From CAWCFV01 sp963794995 (GTDB taxonomy: Bacteria > Actinomycetota > Actinomycetes > JACCUZ01): 64,000 nt of DNA. Numbering within the stretch: position 1 is the first letter of the stretch; each line of letters starts with the position of its first letter. The notes beneath the pieces are model-generated. The model was not told the origin of the DNA. It did no database searches and saw only the letters and a program-made list of their open reading frames with translations. Position numbers and translations under genes: made by a program. The DNA lies in contig CAWCFV010000002.1 in assembly GCA_963794995.1 (NCBI GenBank), positions 2,728,001 to 2,792,000 of the forward strand, read 5' to 3'. Below, one piece after another: positions 41,714 to 51,684 of the stretch.

Positions 41714-44700
41714 ATGGCCGACGTGACCAGCCAGCCGCGACCGCGCGCCCGGCGGGCGGCCGCACCGTCGCCGTACCGGCTGGTCCGGCCGGTCGCGGCG
41801 CCCATCGGGGCGCCGGTCCTCGACCCGGCCCAGCAGGAGGTCGTCGCCCACCCCGGCGGCCCGCTGCTGGTGCTCGCCGGACCGGGCACCGGCAAGACCA
41901 CGACGCTGGTCGAGGCGGTCGTGGCCCGGGTCGCCGCCGGGGCCGACCCGGAGCAGGTGCTGGTGCTGACGTTCGGCCGGCGGGCCGCCGCCGAGCTGCG
42001 GTCCCGCATCACCGCCCGCCTGGGCCGGGCCACCAAGGAGCCCCTGGCGCGCACCTTCCACTCCTACGCCTTCGGTCTGCTGCGCCGCGAGGCCGCAGCA
42101 CGGGGCGAGCCGGCGCCCCGGCTGCTGTCCGGGCCCGAGCAGGACCTGGTGGTCCGTGACCTGCTGGCCGGCGACCTCGAGGGCGGTGCCCCGGGCTGGC
42201 CGGAGCGGTCTGCGCCCGGCGCTGGCCACCCGCGGCTTCGCCCAGGAGCTGCGCGACCTCCTGATGCGCGCGTACGAGCGCGGCGTGAGCGCCGCCGAGC
42301 TCGACCGGCTGGGCCGCGCGCAGGGCCGCGACGACTGGCGTGCGGCTGCCGCGGTTCATGCACCAGTACGCCGGGGTCACCGCCCTGCGCGACGCCGCCA
42401 GCTACGACCCGGCCGAGCTGATCCGGGCCGTGGTCGGTCTCTGGCTCGCCGAGCCGGCGCTGCTCTCGGCCGAGCGCGCCGCCCGGCCGTACGTGTTCGT
42501 CGACGAGCTACAGGACACCGACCCGGCGCAGGTCGAGCTGCTGCGGCTGCTCTCCGGCGAGCGGCCGTGACCTGGTCGCCGTCGGCGACCCCGACCAGTC
42601 GATCTACGGGTTCCGCGGGGCCGACGTCGACGCGGGATCCGGACGTTCCGCGAGACGTTCCGGACCCGCGACCGGCGACCCCGCCCCGCTGGTGTGCGCT
42701 GGGCACGAGCCGGCGGTCCGGTCCCGCGCTGCTCGCGGCTCAGCCGGCGGGTGGCCCGGGCCCTCGGCGGCCCGAGGCACCACCGCGACCTCCTGGCCGC
42801 CGCCCGGGTCCCGCCCGGCGAGCTGACCGTGTCGCTGCTGCGCTCCGAGTCGCAGGAGGCCGCGCTCGTCGCCGCCCGGCTGCGGCAGGCGCACCTGGTC
42901 GACGGCGTGCCGTGGTCGCAGATGGCGGTGGTGGTCCGGTCGACGGTGCACGCGATGCCGGTGCTGCGGCGCGCCATGGCGGCGGCCGGGGTCCCGGTGG
43001 CCGTGTCCGGCGACGAGCTCCCCCTGCAGCACGAGCCGGCCGTCCGGCCGCTGCTGCTGCTCCTGGGCTGCGCCGCGCGGCCCGAGACGCTCGACGAGGA
43101 CGCCGCGGTCGAGCTGCTGACCTCGCAGCTGGGCGGGGCCGACGTGATGGCGCTGCGTCGGCTGCGGCAGGCGCTGCGTCGCGACGAGCTGGCGGCCGGC
43201 GGTGGGCGCGCCTCGGGCCAGCTGCTGGTCGAGGCGCTCGACGACCCCGCCGTGCTCTCCACGCTGGAGAGCTCGGCGAGCCGGCCGGCGGTGACGGTCG
43301 CGGCCCTGCTCGCCGCGGCGCGCGAGGCCGTCGCCGCTCCCGGGGCCACCGCGGAGGACGTGCTCTGGGAGCTGTGGGAGCGCACCGGGCTGGCGACCCG
43401 GTGGGAGCGGGCCAGTCGCGAGGGAGGGCCGGCCGGCGAGGCCGCCGACCGCGACCTCGACGCCGTCGTCGCGCTGTTCGACACCGCGGCCCGGTTCTGC
43501 GACCGGCTGCCCGGTGCCGGCCCCGAGTCCTTCGTCGACCACCTCGTGGGCCAGCAGATCCCCGGCGACGAGCCGGCCGTCCGACCGGTCGCCGACGACG
43601 CCGTGCAGGTGCTGACCGCCCACGCGAGCAAGGGTCTCGAGTGGGACCTCGTCTGTGTCGCGGGCGTCCAGGAGGGCACCTGGCCGGACCTGCGGATGCG
43701 CGGCTCCTTCCTCGGCTCCGAGCGGCTGGTCGAGCTGCTGCGTCCCGGGGCCGAGCGCACCGCCGCCGCCGAGGCGACGGCGGCCACCCTCGGCCGGCTG
43801 CTGGAGGAGGAGCGCCGGCTGTTCTACGTCGCGGTCACCCGGGCCCGCCGGTCGCCTGCTCGTCACGGCGGTGTCCAGCGAGCGCGAGGGCCTGAGCCCG
43901 TCCCGGTTCCTCGACGAGATCGACCCGCCCGCGGCGCACGACCCGCGGCCGACCACCCAGGTCCACCGGCCGATGTCCCTGACCAGCCTGGTGGCCGACC
44001 TGCGGCAGACGGTGACCGACCCGGCCGCTCCGCCTGACCTCCGGTCGGCCGCCGCGCACCGGCTGGCCACCCTGGCCGGTGCCGGCGCGCGAGGGGCCGA
44101 CCCGGCGTCCTGGTGGGGCCTGCCCCCGCTGTCCGACGAGCGACCCGTCCGGGCCGAGGGCGAGCAGGTCGCGGTCAGCCCGTCCAAGGTCGAGTCGTTC
44201 CGCCGGTGCGAGCTGCGCTGGTTCCTCGAGCACGTCGGCGGGGGCACCACGGCCGGTGCCGCGCAGACGGTCGGCACGCTGGTCCACGCGGTCGCCGAGG
44301 CCGCGACCACCCCGGAGCAGAGCACCGAGGCCGCGCTGCAGGCCCGGCTGCAGTCGCTGCTCCCCACGGTCGACCTCGGGGTCGGCTGGGTGGCGCGCCG
44401 GGAGCGCGACAGGGCCGAGGGCATGGTCCGACGGCTGGCCCGCTGGCTGGCCGACAACGGCCGGGAGGTGGTGGCCACCGAGCTCGAGTTCGCCGCGGAG
44501 GTCGGCCGGGCCAGGCTCGGCGGAAGGGTCGACCGGATCGAGCGCGACGCGCTCGGGCGGGCGGTCGTCGTCGACCTGAAGACCGGCACCGCGAAGGTGC
44601 CGCCGGACGAGCTGCCCACCCACGGCCAGCTGGCCACCTACCAGCTCGCCGTCGAGGCGGGGGCCTTCCCGGGCCTGACGGCGAGCGGCGGGGCCGAGCT

Positions 44701-44920
44701 GGTGCAGGTCGGCACCGCCGGCGGTGCCAGGTACGCCGTGCAGCCGCAGGAGCCGCTGGCCGAGGCCGACGACCCGGGCTGGGCCGGCCGGCTGGTCCTC
44801 GAGGTCGCCGACGGCATGGCGGGCTCGGCGTTCGCCGCGGTCGAGAACCGCTACTGCGGCTACTGCCCGGTCCGCACGAGCTGCCCCGTCCAGGACGACG
44901 GCCGGGCGGTGACCACGTGA
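41714..44920 (+). CDS. adnA: AdnA, helicase-nuclease subunit (8 frameshifts in this sequence)
   Basis: Joined across breaks this is ~1066 residues: UvrD-type motor (GPGTGKT, Lys61; FVDELQDTDPAQ; GDPDQSIYGFRGAD; HASKGLEWDLV; FYVAVTRARR), then a RecB-like nuclease (SPSKVESFRRCELRWF, DRIE, VVVDLKTG, CGYCPVRTSC, likely Fe-S cysteines). It pairs with AdnB in end resection for recombination. Frame changes lie near 42209, 42351, 42565, 42633 (-1), 42673, 42698, 42740 and 43852; all but one are +1. Motifs continue across each, so error is likelier than decay. Start ATG 41714. Confidence 0.85.
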
Positions 44921-47900
44921 CACCGCCTCGGCAGCCCCGTCGCGCACCGGCACCCGGGCAGGCGCCGCTGTTCGACGCCGCCGGCGCGTCGTCCGCGGCC
45001 CCCGGCCCCGTGCTCGGCGCGGCCGAGCTGTCCCGCCGACTCGGCGAGGACCATCCGCCCACCCCCGAGCAGGCCGCGGCGCTCACCGCCCCGCTGGCCC
45101 CGCACGTCGTGGTGGCCGGTGCCGGCTCCGGCAAGACCCAGACGATGGGGCTGCGGGTCGTCTGGCTGGTCGCCAACGGCATGGTCGAGCCGCACCAGCT
45201 GCTCGGCCTGACGTTCACCCGCAAGGCGGCGTCGGAGCTGGGAGAGCGGGTCCGCCGGATGCTGGCCCGGCTCAGGTTCGCCCACGACAGCGACCCGTTC
45301 CTCGACGACCGGGTCGCCGCCGCCCTGCGCACCGGCGAGCCGACCGTCACCACCTACCACGGCTACGCCGCGGCCCTGGTGGGAGAGCACGCCCTGCGCA
45401 TCGGTCTCGAGCCGAGCACGAGGCTGGTCGGCGAAGCAGTCAGCTGGCAGTACGCCACCAGGGTGGTCGAGTCCTACGACGGAGCGATGGACGGCGTCGA
45501 CCGGGCGCCCACGACGGTCGTCAACGACGTGCTCGCCCTCGCGGGCGAGCTGGCCGAGCACCTGCGCGAGCCCGACGACGTCGTGGCCCTGACCGCCCGG
45601 GTCCGCGAGCACGTCCTCGCGCTGCCGCGGGCCACCGGACAGAAGGCCGCAGGGCAGTACGCCGACGTCACCAAGATGCTCGCGCTGCTCGACGCCCGGC
45701 TCGCGCTGCTCCCGCTGGTCCGCGACTACACCGCCCTCAAGCGGGCGCGTGGTGCCATGGACTACGGCGACCAGGTCGCCGTCGCGGCGCGGATCGCCCG
45801 CGACCACCCCGAGGTCGCCGAGATCGAGCGCAGCCGGTTCGCCGCCGTGCTGCTCGACGAGTACCAGGACACCGGCGAGGCCCAGCGGGTCCTGCTGACC
45901 TCCCTGTTCGGCGGGGGGCACCCGGTGATGGCGGTCGGTGACCCCCGGCAGTCGATCTACGGGTGGCGCGGCGCCAGCGCCGGCAACCTCGAGCGGTTCC
46001 TCGACGACTTCGGCGGCGCCGGCCCGGGCGGGGCCGGCGACGGCGAGCGGCGACGACGAGAGACGACGACGATGACGCTGCCGCCCCGGCCGGGTCGAGC
46101 CGGCTCACGGTGAGCTTCCGCAACGGCGAGGGTGTGCTCGGGGCCGCCAACCTGGTCGCCGACGGCATCCCGCTGCGCGGCGCTGACGCGGGCAGCCACC
46201 TGCGGCCCGGCCCCGGCAGGGAGGGCACCGGCCGGGTCGTCACGGCGCTGCACGAGACGGTCGCCGACGAGGCCGCCTGGATCGCCGAGCAGGTCGCGGC
46301 GGTCGGGGACCCGGCCCGCGGTCCGCGGCGGGTCGACTGGGGCAAGGTCGCGGTCCTGGCCCGCAAGCGGTCGCACTTCCCCCGGCTCGAGGCGGCCCTG
46401 CGGGAGCGCGGCGTCCCCTGCGAGGTCGTCGGGCTCGGCGGGCTGCTGCTCGAGCCGGAGGTCGTCGACGTCGTCAGCACGCTGCGGGTGCTGGCCGACC
46501 CCACCGCCGGCGCCGCGCTGCTCCGGCTGCTGACCGGTCCCCGATGGCGGCTCGGGGCGCGCGACCTCGACGCCCTCGGCCGGCGGGCCCGTCGCCTCGC
46601 GGTGGTCTCCCGCGGCGCCGCGCCGGGGCCCGCTCCGGAGACCGGCCCGGCCGGTGAGGGGTCCGGTCGCGCCGACCCGGAGTACGACGCGGTCGACGAG
46701 CGCAGCCTGGTCGACGCGCTCGACGACCCCGGCGACCCCGGCGCCTACTCCGCCGAGGGCTACCGCCGGGTGGTGGCACTGCGCGACGAGCTGCGCCGCC
46801 TGCGCCGGTACACCGCCTCGGCACTGCCCGACCTGGTGATGTCGGTGGTGCGGGCGCTCGACCTCGACGTCGAGCTCGCGGCCCGGCCAGGGGTCCGCGC
46901 CGCCGACGCGCTGCTCGACGTCGAGCGGCTGGTCGAGGTCGCCGACGAGTTCGCGACCTCCGGCGAGGACCCCGGGCTGCTGGCGTTCCTGTCCTACCTC
47001 GACGCGGCCCAGGAGCAGGAGCGCGGCCTCGAGATCGAGATCGCGGAGCCCGACGCGTCGCGCGTGCAGCTCATGACGGTCCATGCCGCCAAGGGCCTGG
47101 AGTGGGACGTCGTGGCGGTGGCGGGCATGGCCCGCTCGGTGTTCCCCGTCGACGGCCGGCCGGTCGCCGACTGGACCCGGCAGGTCGCGACCCTGCCCTT
47201 CCCGCTGCGCGGCGACCGCTCCGAGCTGCCCGTGCTGCGCTGGGCGGACGCCGGCGACCAGGTCGCCGCCCGCGACCTGCTCGCCGAGTTCCGCGACGCG
47301 TGCAAGGCGCGCGGCGCGCTCGAGGAGCAGCGCCTGGCCTACGTCGCGGTGACCCGGGCGCGCGACCTGCTGCTCTGCTCGGGGTACTGGTGGGACACCA
47401 ACACCAGGCCGCGCGGCCCGTCCGAGCTGCTCGGCACCCTGCGCGCGCTCTGCGAGGCCGGTGGCGGCGAGGTCGCGGTCTGGGCCGGCCAGCCCGCGCC
47501 CGACGCGCCGAACCCGATGGCTGCCGAGCCGGCGTCGCTGCGCTGGCCCGGCGACCCGCTCGGAGCCCGGCGGACGTCCCTCGAGGCCGCCGCGGCGCTG
47601 GTGCACGGTGCGACCGGGCCGGCGCCGCCGGTCGCGGCCGAGCACGTCGCGACGGTCGAGGCCTGGGACGCCGAGCTCGAGCTGCTGCTCGCCGAGCTCG
47701 ACCGGAGCCGGCGGCGCGCCGGGGACGGGGCCGTGGTCGAGCTTCCTGGCAGGTTGTCGGTGTCGCAGCTGGTCATGCTCCGGCGCGACCCGGGAGAGCT
47801 GGCCCGGTCGCTGCGCCGGCCGCTGCCCCGGCGGCCGGCGCCGCTGGCCCGGCGGGGGACGCGGTTCCACCTCTGGCTGGAGGCCCGGTGGGGCCAGCAG

Positions 47901-48341
47901 CGGCTGCTCGACGTCGACGAGCTGCCGGGCGCCGCCGACGAGACCGCCGCACCGGACGACGACCTGAGGGCACTGCAGGAGGCGTTCGAGGCCAGCCCGT
48001 GGGCGCGCCGGGTGCCGGCCGAGGTCGAGCTGCCCTTCGACATGGTCGTCGGTGGCCTGCTGCTGCGCGGCCGGTGCGACGCGGTCTTCACCGATGCGCC
48101 CGACGGACTGGTCGACGTCGTCGACTGGAAGACCGGGCCGCCCCGCGCCGGCGCCGAGGCAGAGGCGGCGGCCGTCCAGCTGGCGGTCTACCGGCTGGCC
48201 TGGCACCACCTCACCGGGACCCCGCTGGACCGCATCCGGGCCGCCTTCCACCACGTCGCGGCAGGGGTGACCGTCCGGCCGGCGGACCTGCTCGACGAGG
48301 AGGCGCTGGTGGCCCTCATCGGCTCGGTGCCGACCGGCTGA
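44917..48341 (+). CDS. adnB: AdnB, helicase-nuclease subunit (one frameshift)
   Basis: GTG 44917 overlaps the adnA stop. ~1141 residues when joined: motor with VVAGAGSGKTQTMGLRV (Lys73), VLLDEYQDTGEAQRVLL, GDPRQSIYGWRGAS, LMTVHAAKGLEWDVVAV and YVAVTRARDLLL; C-terminal nuclease with RRGTRFHLWLEARW, GRCDAVF, VVDWKTG and QLAVYRLAW. In mycobacterial AdnAB the B motor leads translocation. The frame slips by -1 near 46066-46075 inside a GAC-rich stretch (an Asp run), leaving two open frames that meet there. Confidence 0.88.
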
Positions 48342-48390
48342 CCCTGCGCGTCGCACCTCGCCCGGCGTCGTGGACCGGCACAGTGGGGGC

Positions 48391-49383
48391 GTGCGTCGCG
48401 GGTCGTTCGTCGTCGCGGTGGCCGTGCCCGTGGCGGTCGTCGCGCTGCTGGCCGCCGCGGCGCCCCCGGCGGGCCCGCGGCCGGACGTCGCCGCCCGCCT
48501 GGGGGCCGCCCCGCCGCCCGCCGCCCCCTCGACGGCGGCTCCCTCGGCCGTTGCCCCCACCCCGACGCCGTCCGTCACCGCGCCACCCGCGGAGCTGCCC
48601 GGCGGGGGGCGGGTGCTGTTCCCGGGCCGCCGCCTGGTCGCCCTCTACGGCCACCCCGGGACGGGCGCGCTCGGCGTCCTCGGCGAGCAGGGCGTCGCGG
48701 CTGCGGTCGCCCGCGCCCGCCGGGTGGCCCGGCCCTACCGGCGGCTCGGCACGGTGCCGGTCGTGCCCGCGTTCGAGCTGATCGCCACCGTGGCGCAGCG
48801 GTCCAAGGGCCGCGACGGCGACTACTCCGGCGAGTCGTCGGTGCGCTCCCTGCGGCCGTGGGTCCGGGCCGCCGGCCGGGCCGGGATGCTCGTCGTGCTC
48901 GACCTGCAGCCCGGCCGCGCCGAGCTGCTCGACCAGGCCCGGCGCTACCGCGCGCTGCTGCGCCAGCCGCACGTCGGGCTCGCGGTCGACCCCGAGTGGA
49001 AGCTGGGGCCGGGCCAGCTCCCGCTCGGCCAGATCGGGAGCATCGACGCCACCGAGGTGAACCGGACCTCGGCCTGGCTGGCTGCCCTCGTCCGGCGCCG
49101 GGACCTGCCGCAGAAGCTGTTCGTCGTGCACCAGTTCCGGCTGTCGATGCTCGGCCGTCCGCACCTGCTGCGCACCGACCGCCCCGAGCTCGCCGTGGTG
49201 GTCCACATGGACGGCCAGGGCGGTGCGGCGCAGAAGGAGGCCACCTGGGACGCCGTCCGCCGGGCCCGCCCCGCCGGGACCCGGCTCGGCTGGAAGAACT
49301 TCTACGACGAGGACCAGCCGACGTTCTCCCCGCGCCGGACGATGCGCCGGCAGCCGCGCCCGGTGATGATCTCCTACCAGTGA
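48391..49383 (+). CDS. Secreted/anchored protein with Pro-Ala linker
   Basis: About 330 residues. A signal-like hydrophobic N-terminus (RRGSFVVAVAVPVAVVALLAAAAPP) is followed by an Ala/Pro/Thr linker and a ~250-residue domain: LVALYGHPGTGALGVLGEQG, PVVPAFELIATVAQRSKGRDGDYSGES, MLVVLDLQPGRAELLDQARRY, LAVDPEWKLGPGQ, KLFVVHQFRLSML and LGWKNFYDEDQPTFSPR. The alternating beta/alpha pattern with many acidic ends suggests a TIM-barrel, glycosidase-like fold, but no family is certain. GTG 48391 chosen; GTG 48370 is an alternative. Confidence 0.7.
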   Translation: MRRGSFVVAVAVPVAVVALLAAAAPPAGPRPDVAARLGAAPPPAAPSTAAPSAVAPTPTPSVTAPPAELPGGGRVLFPGRRLVALYGHPGTGALGVLGEQGVAAAVARARRVARPYRRLGTVPVVPAFELIATVAQRSKGRDGDYSGESSVRSLRPWVRAAGRAGMLVVLDLQPGRAELLDQARRYRALLRQPHVGLAVDPEWKLGPGQLPLGQIGSIDATEVNRTSAWLAALVRRRDLPQKLFVVHQFRLSMLGRPHLLRTDRPELAVVVHMDGQGGAAQKEATWDAVRRARPAGTRLGWKNFYDEDQPTFSPRRTMRRQPRPVMISYQ

Positions 49384-49402
49384 GGCGGCCGCGGCCGTGG
49401 AG

Positions 49403-50176
49403 TCACCGCAGGTCGTCGAGCTCGACGACCAGCGCGCAGTGGTCGCTGACCGGCAGCCGCAGCGCCTCGGCCCGGGCCACTCCCAGCGGCCGGTCGGCCA
49501 GCACGTGGTCGAGCTGCACGCGCGGTCGCCAGGAGGGGTAGGTCGCCACCCGGGCCAGCTGGGCCCACCCGGTGATCCGCCGGGGCAGGGCCCCCGGCAG
49601 GTTGAAGTCGCCGATGAGCAGCCGCGGGCCCGGCGAGGCGGCCGTCCACCGGGCCACCGCGCGCAGCTGCCGCACGTTCCAGCCGGGGACGAACGACAGG
49701 TGCGCCGTCACGACGGTGAACGGCCCGTGGGGCCCGTCGACGACGGCCGCCACGGCGATCCGCGGCTCGTCGGGGACCCGGGTCAGCCCGCGGCGGCCGG
49801 GGACGAGCAGCGGCAGCCCGACCGGCGCCGGGGCGAACCGGCGCACCTGCCAGGACAGCACCGGGAGGCGTGACACCAGCGCGACGCCGTACGAGGGGCC
49901 GTCGAGGTCCGCGCCGTCGTCGGTGCGCGACGCGGTCCAGGCCGCGCCGGGTGTGCCGTCGATGGCGGGGACGAACCGCCACCACCGGGCGCCGAGGGCG
50001 TCGGCGACGGCGGCTGCCTGGTCGGCCCCGCCGGAGCGGTCCTGGTGCCGGTCGACCTCCTGCAGCCCCACCACGTCGGCGTCCAGCCGGGTCGCCGCGG
50101 CGTGCAGGTCGTCCGGCCGGACGGCGCCCTCGGGGAGCCCGCGCCCGCTCAGGAGGTTGAACGTCGCGAGCCGCAC
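49403..50176 (-). CDS. Endonuclease/exonuclease/phosphatase-family protein
   Basis: 257 residues from GTG 50176. EEP fold: RLATFNLLSGRGL, VVGLQEVDRHQDRSGG (metal Glu), GPSYGVALVSRLPVLS, FTVVTAHLSFVPGWNVRQL, LLIGDFNLPG (Asp-x-Asn) and VQLDHVLA...VSDHCALVVEL (terminal Asp-His). It may cleave phosphodiesters in DNA, phosphoinositide or phospholipid substrates. No signal peptide. Leaderless start: TAGGGT ends 6 nt upstream. Confidence 0.9.
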   Translation of the reverse strand: MRLATFNLLSGRGLPEGAVRPDDLHAAATRLDADVVGLQEVDRHQDRSGGADQAAAVADALGARWWRFVPAIDGTPGAAWTASRTDDGADLDGPSYGVALVSRLPVLSWQVRRFAPAPVGLPLLVPGRRGLTRVPDEPRIAVAAVVDGPHGPFTVVTAHLSFVPGWNVRQLRAVARWTAASPGPRLLIGDFNLPGALPRRITGWAQLARVATYPSWRPRVQLDHVLADRPLGVARAEALRLPVSDHCALVVELDDLR

Positions 50177-50182
50177 CGCCCG

Positions 50183-50237
50183 ACCCTATGCGTGGGCCTG
50201 CCCGGCCGCCGAGGGGTCCGCGGGCGGGTCGTAGGGT
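50183..50237. promoter_or_regulatory. Divergent pair of leaderless promoters (two TAGGGT)
   Basis: Minus-strand TAGGGT at 50183-50188 ends 6 nt before GTG 50176; plus-strand TAGGGT at 50232-50237 ends 7 nt before ATG 50245. Both genes of the divergent pair thus look leaderless. The 68-bp gap holds nothing else. Confidence 0.5.
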
Positions 50238-50244
50238 GCCGCGC

Positions 50245-51684
50245 ATGGCCGCTTCCGAGACCGACCCGGCACCCGGGCGCGATGCCGTCGCCGCCGTGCG
50301 GTCCGCGGTCGCCGCCGGGGCCGGGGCCATGGTCGACGGACTGGTCGAGTGGCTGAGGATCCCGTCGGTCTCGGGCGACCCGGCCCACCACGACGACGTG
50401 CGCCGGTCGGCGGAGCACCTCGCCGGGGCGCTGCGCCGCACCGGCTTCCCGACGGTCGAGATCTGGGAGACCGCCGGGCTGCCGGCGGTCTTCGCCGAGT
50501 GGCCGAGCGACGACGCCGGCGCCCCGATCGCGCTCGTCTACGGCCACCACGACGTGCAGCCGGTCGACCCCGCTGGAGCTGTGGGAGCACCCGCCGTTCG
50601 AGCCGACCGTCGTCGGCGAGCGAGCTGCACGCGCGCGGCGCGGTCGACGACAAGGGGCAGGTCTGCGTTCCACCTGCTCGGGCTCACGCGCTCACCTGGC
50701 GGCCACCGGCCGGACCAGCCCCGCGGTGCACCTCAAGCTGATCGTCGAGGGCGAGGAGGAGTCCGGCTCGCCGCACTTCGCCGCGCTGCTGGCCGAGCGG
50801 AGGGACCGGGTGGCCTGCGACGTCGTCGTGGTCAGCGACACCGGCATGTGGTCGCGCGAGGCGCCGAGCGTCTGCACCGGCATGCGGGGCATGACCGACG
50901 GCGCAGATCGACTTCCGCGGACCCGTCCGGCGACCTGCACTCCGGCTCGTTCGGCGGCGCGATCCGCAACCCGCTGCACGCGATGGCGAGGCTGCTCGCC
51001 GCCCTGCACGACGACGACGGCCGGGTCAGCCGTCGACGGCTTCTACGACGGCGTGGTCCGAGCTCACCGACGACGAGCGGGCGCTGTTCGCGAAGCTGCC
51101 CTTCGACGAGGCACGCCTGGCTGGCCAACGCCCGCAGCGGCACGGCCTTCGGCGAGGCGGGCTTCAGCACGCTGGAGCGCGTCTGGGCCCGGCCGACCGC
51201 GGAGGTCAACGGCATCTGGGGCGGCTACACCGGCGCCGGGCCACAAGACGATCGTCCCGAGCGAGGCGCACGCCAAGGTGTCCTTCCGGCTGGTCGCCGA
51301 CCAGGAGCCGGCAGGACGTGCAGCGCAAGGTCGAGGCCTGGCTGGCGCGCGTCGTGCCCGAGGGCATCGAGTGGTCGATGCGCTGGTACGGCCCGCGGCG
51401 TCCGGCCCTGCCTGACCCCGCTCGACCACCCGGCCCTGCAGGCCGTCGCGCGCGCCATGGCGACCGCCTTCGGCACCGAGATCCTCTACACCCGCGAGGG
51501 TGGCAGCGGGCCGGAGACCGACCTGCAGGACGCCACGGGCGCGCCGGTCGTCTTCCTGGGCATCAGCCTGCCCGACGACGGCTGGCACGCCCCGAACGAG
51601 AAGGTCGAGATCCCCCTGCTGAGCAAGGGGGCCGAGGCCGCAGCCCTGCTGTGGGACGACCTCGCCCGCACCCTGCCGCGGTGA
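50245..51684 (+). CDS. M20 dipeptidase (12 single-base insertions in this sequence)
   Basis: Joined across breaks, ~475 residues of M20/M25/M40 dipeptidase: LVEWLRIPSVSGDP, LVYGHHDVQPVDP (metal His, Asp), LHARGAVDDKGQ, LKLIVEGEEESGSP (catalytic Glu pair), DLHSGSFGG, ARSGTAFGE, GYTGAGHKTIVPSEAHAKVSFRL, GGSGPETDLQDATGAP and HAPNEKVEI. The frame moves +1 near 50570, 50623, 50664, 50686, 50900, 50923, 51027, 51058, 51113, 51241, 51310 and 51394. Twelve +1 steps return to the original frame. Removing one base at each restores a normal protein. Confidence 0.88.
   Translation: MAASETDPAPGRDAVAAVRSAVAAGAGAMVDGLVEWLRIPSVSGDPAHHDDVRRSAEHLAGALRRTGFPTVEIWETAGLPAVFAEWPSDDAGAPIALVYGHHDVQPVDPAGAVGAPAVRADRRRRASCTRAARSTTRGRSAFHLLGLTRSPGGHRPDQPRGAPQADRRGRGGVRLAALRRAAGRAEGPGGLRRRRGQRHRHVVARGAERLHRHAGHDRRRRSTSADPSGDLHSGSFGGAIRNPLHAMARLLAALHDDDGRVSRRRLLRRRGPSSPTTSGRCSRSCPSTRHAWLANARSGTAFGEAGFSTLERVWARPTAEVNGIWGGYTGAGPQDDRPERGARQGVLPAGRRPGAGRTCSARSRPGWRASCPRASSGRCAGTARGVRPCLTPLDHPALQAVARAMATAFGTEILYTREGGSGPETDLQDATGAPVVFLGISLPDDGWHAPNEKVEIPLLSKGAEAAALLWDDLARTLPR

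Noticed and set aside
50560..51400. Programmed frameshifting in the M20 gene
   Set aside because: Twelve sites without a common slippery sequence or downstream structure cannot be a recoding programme; error or decay is far simpler.
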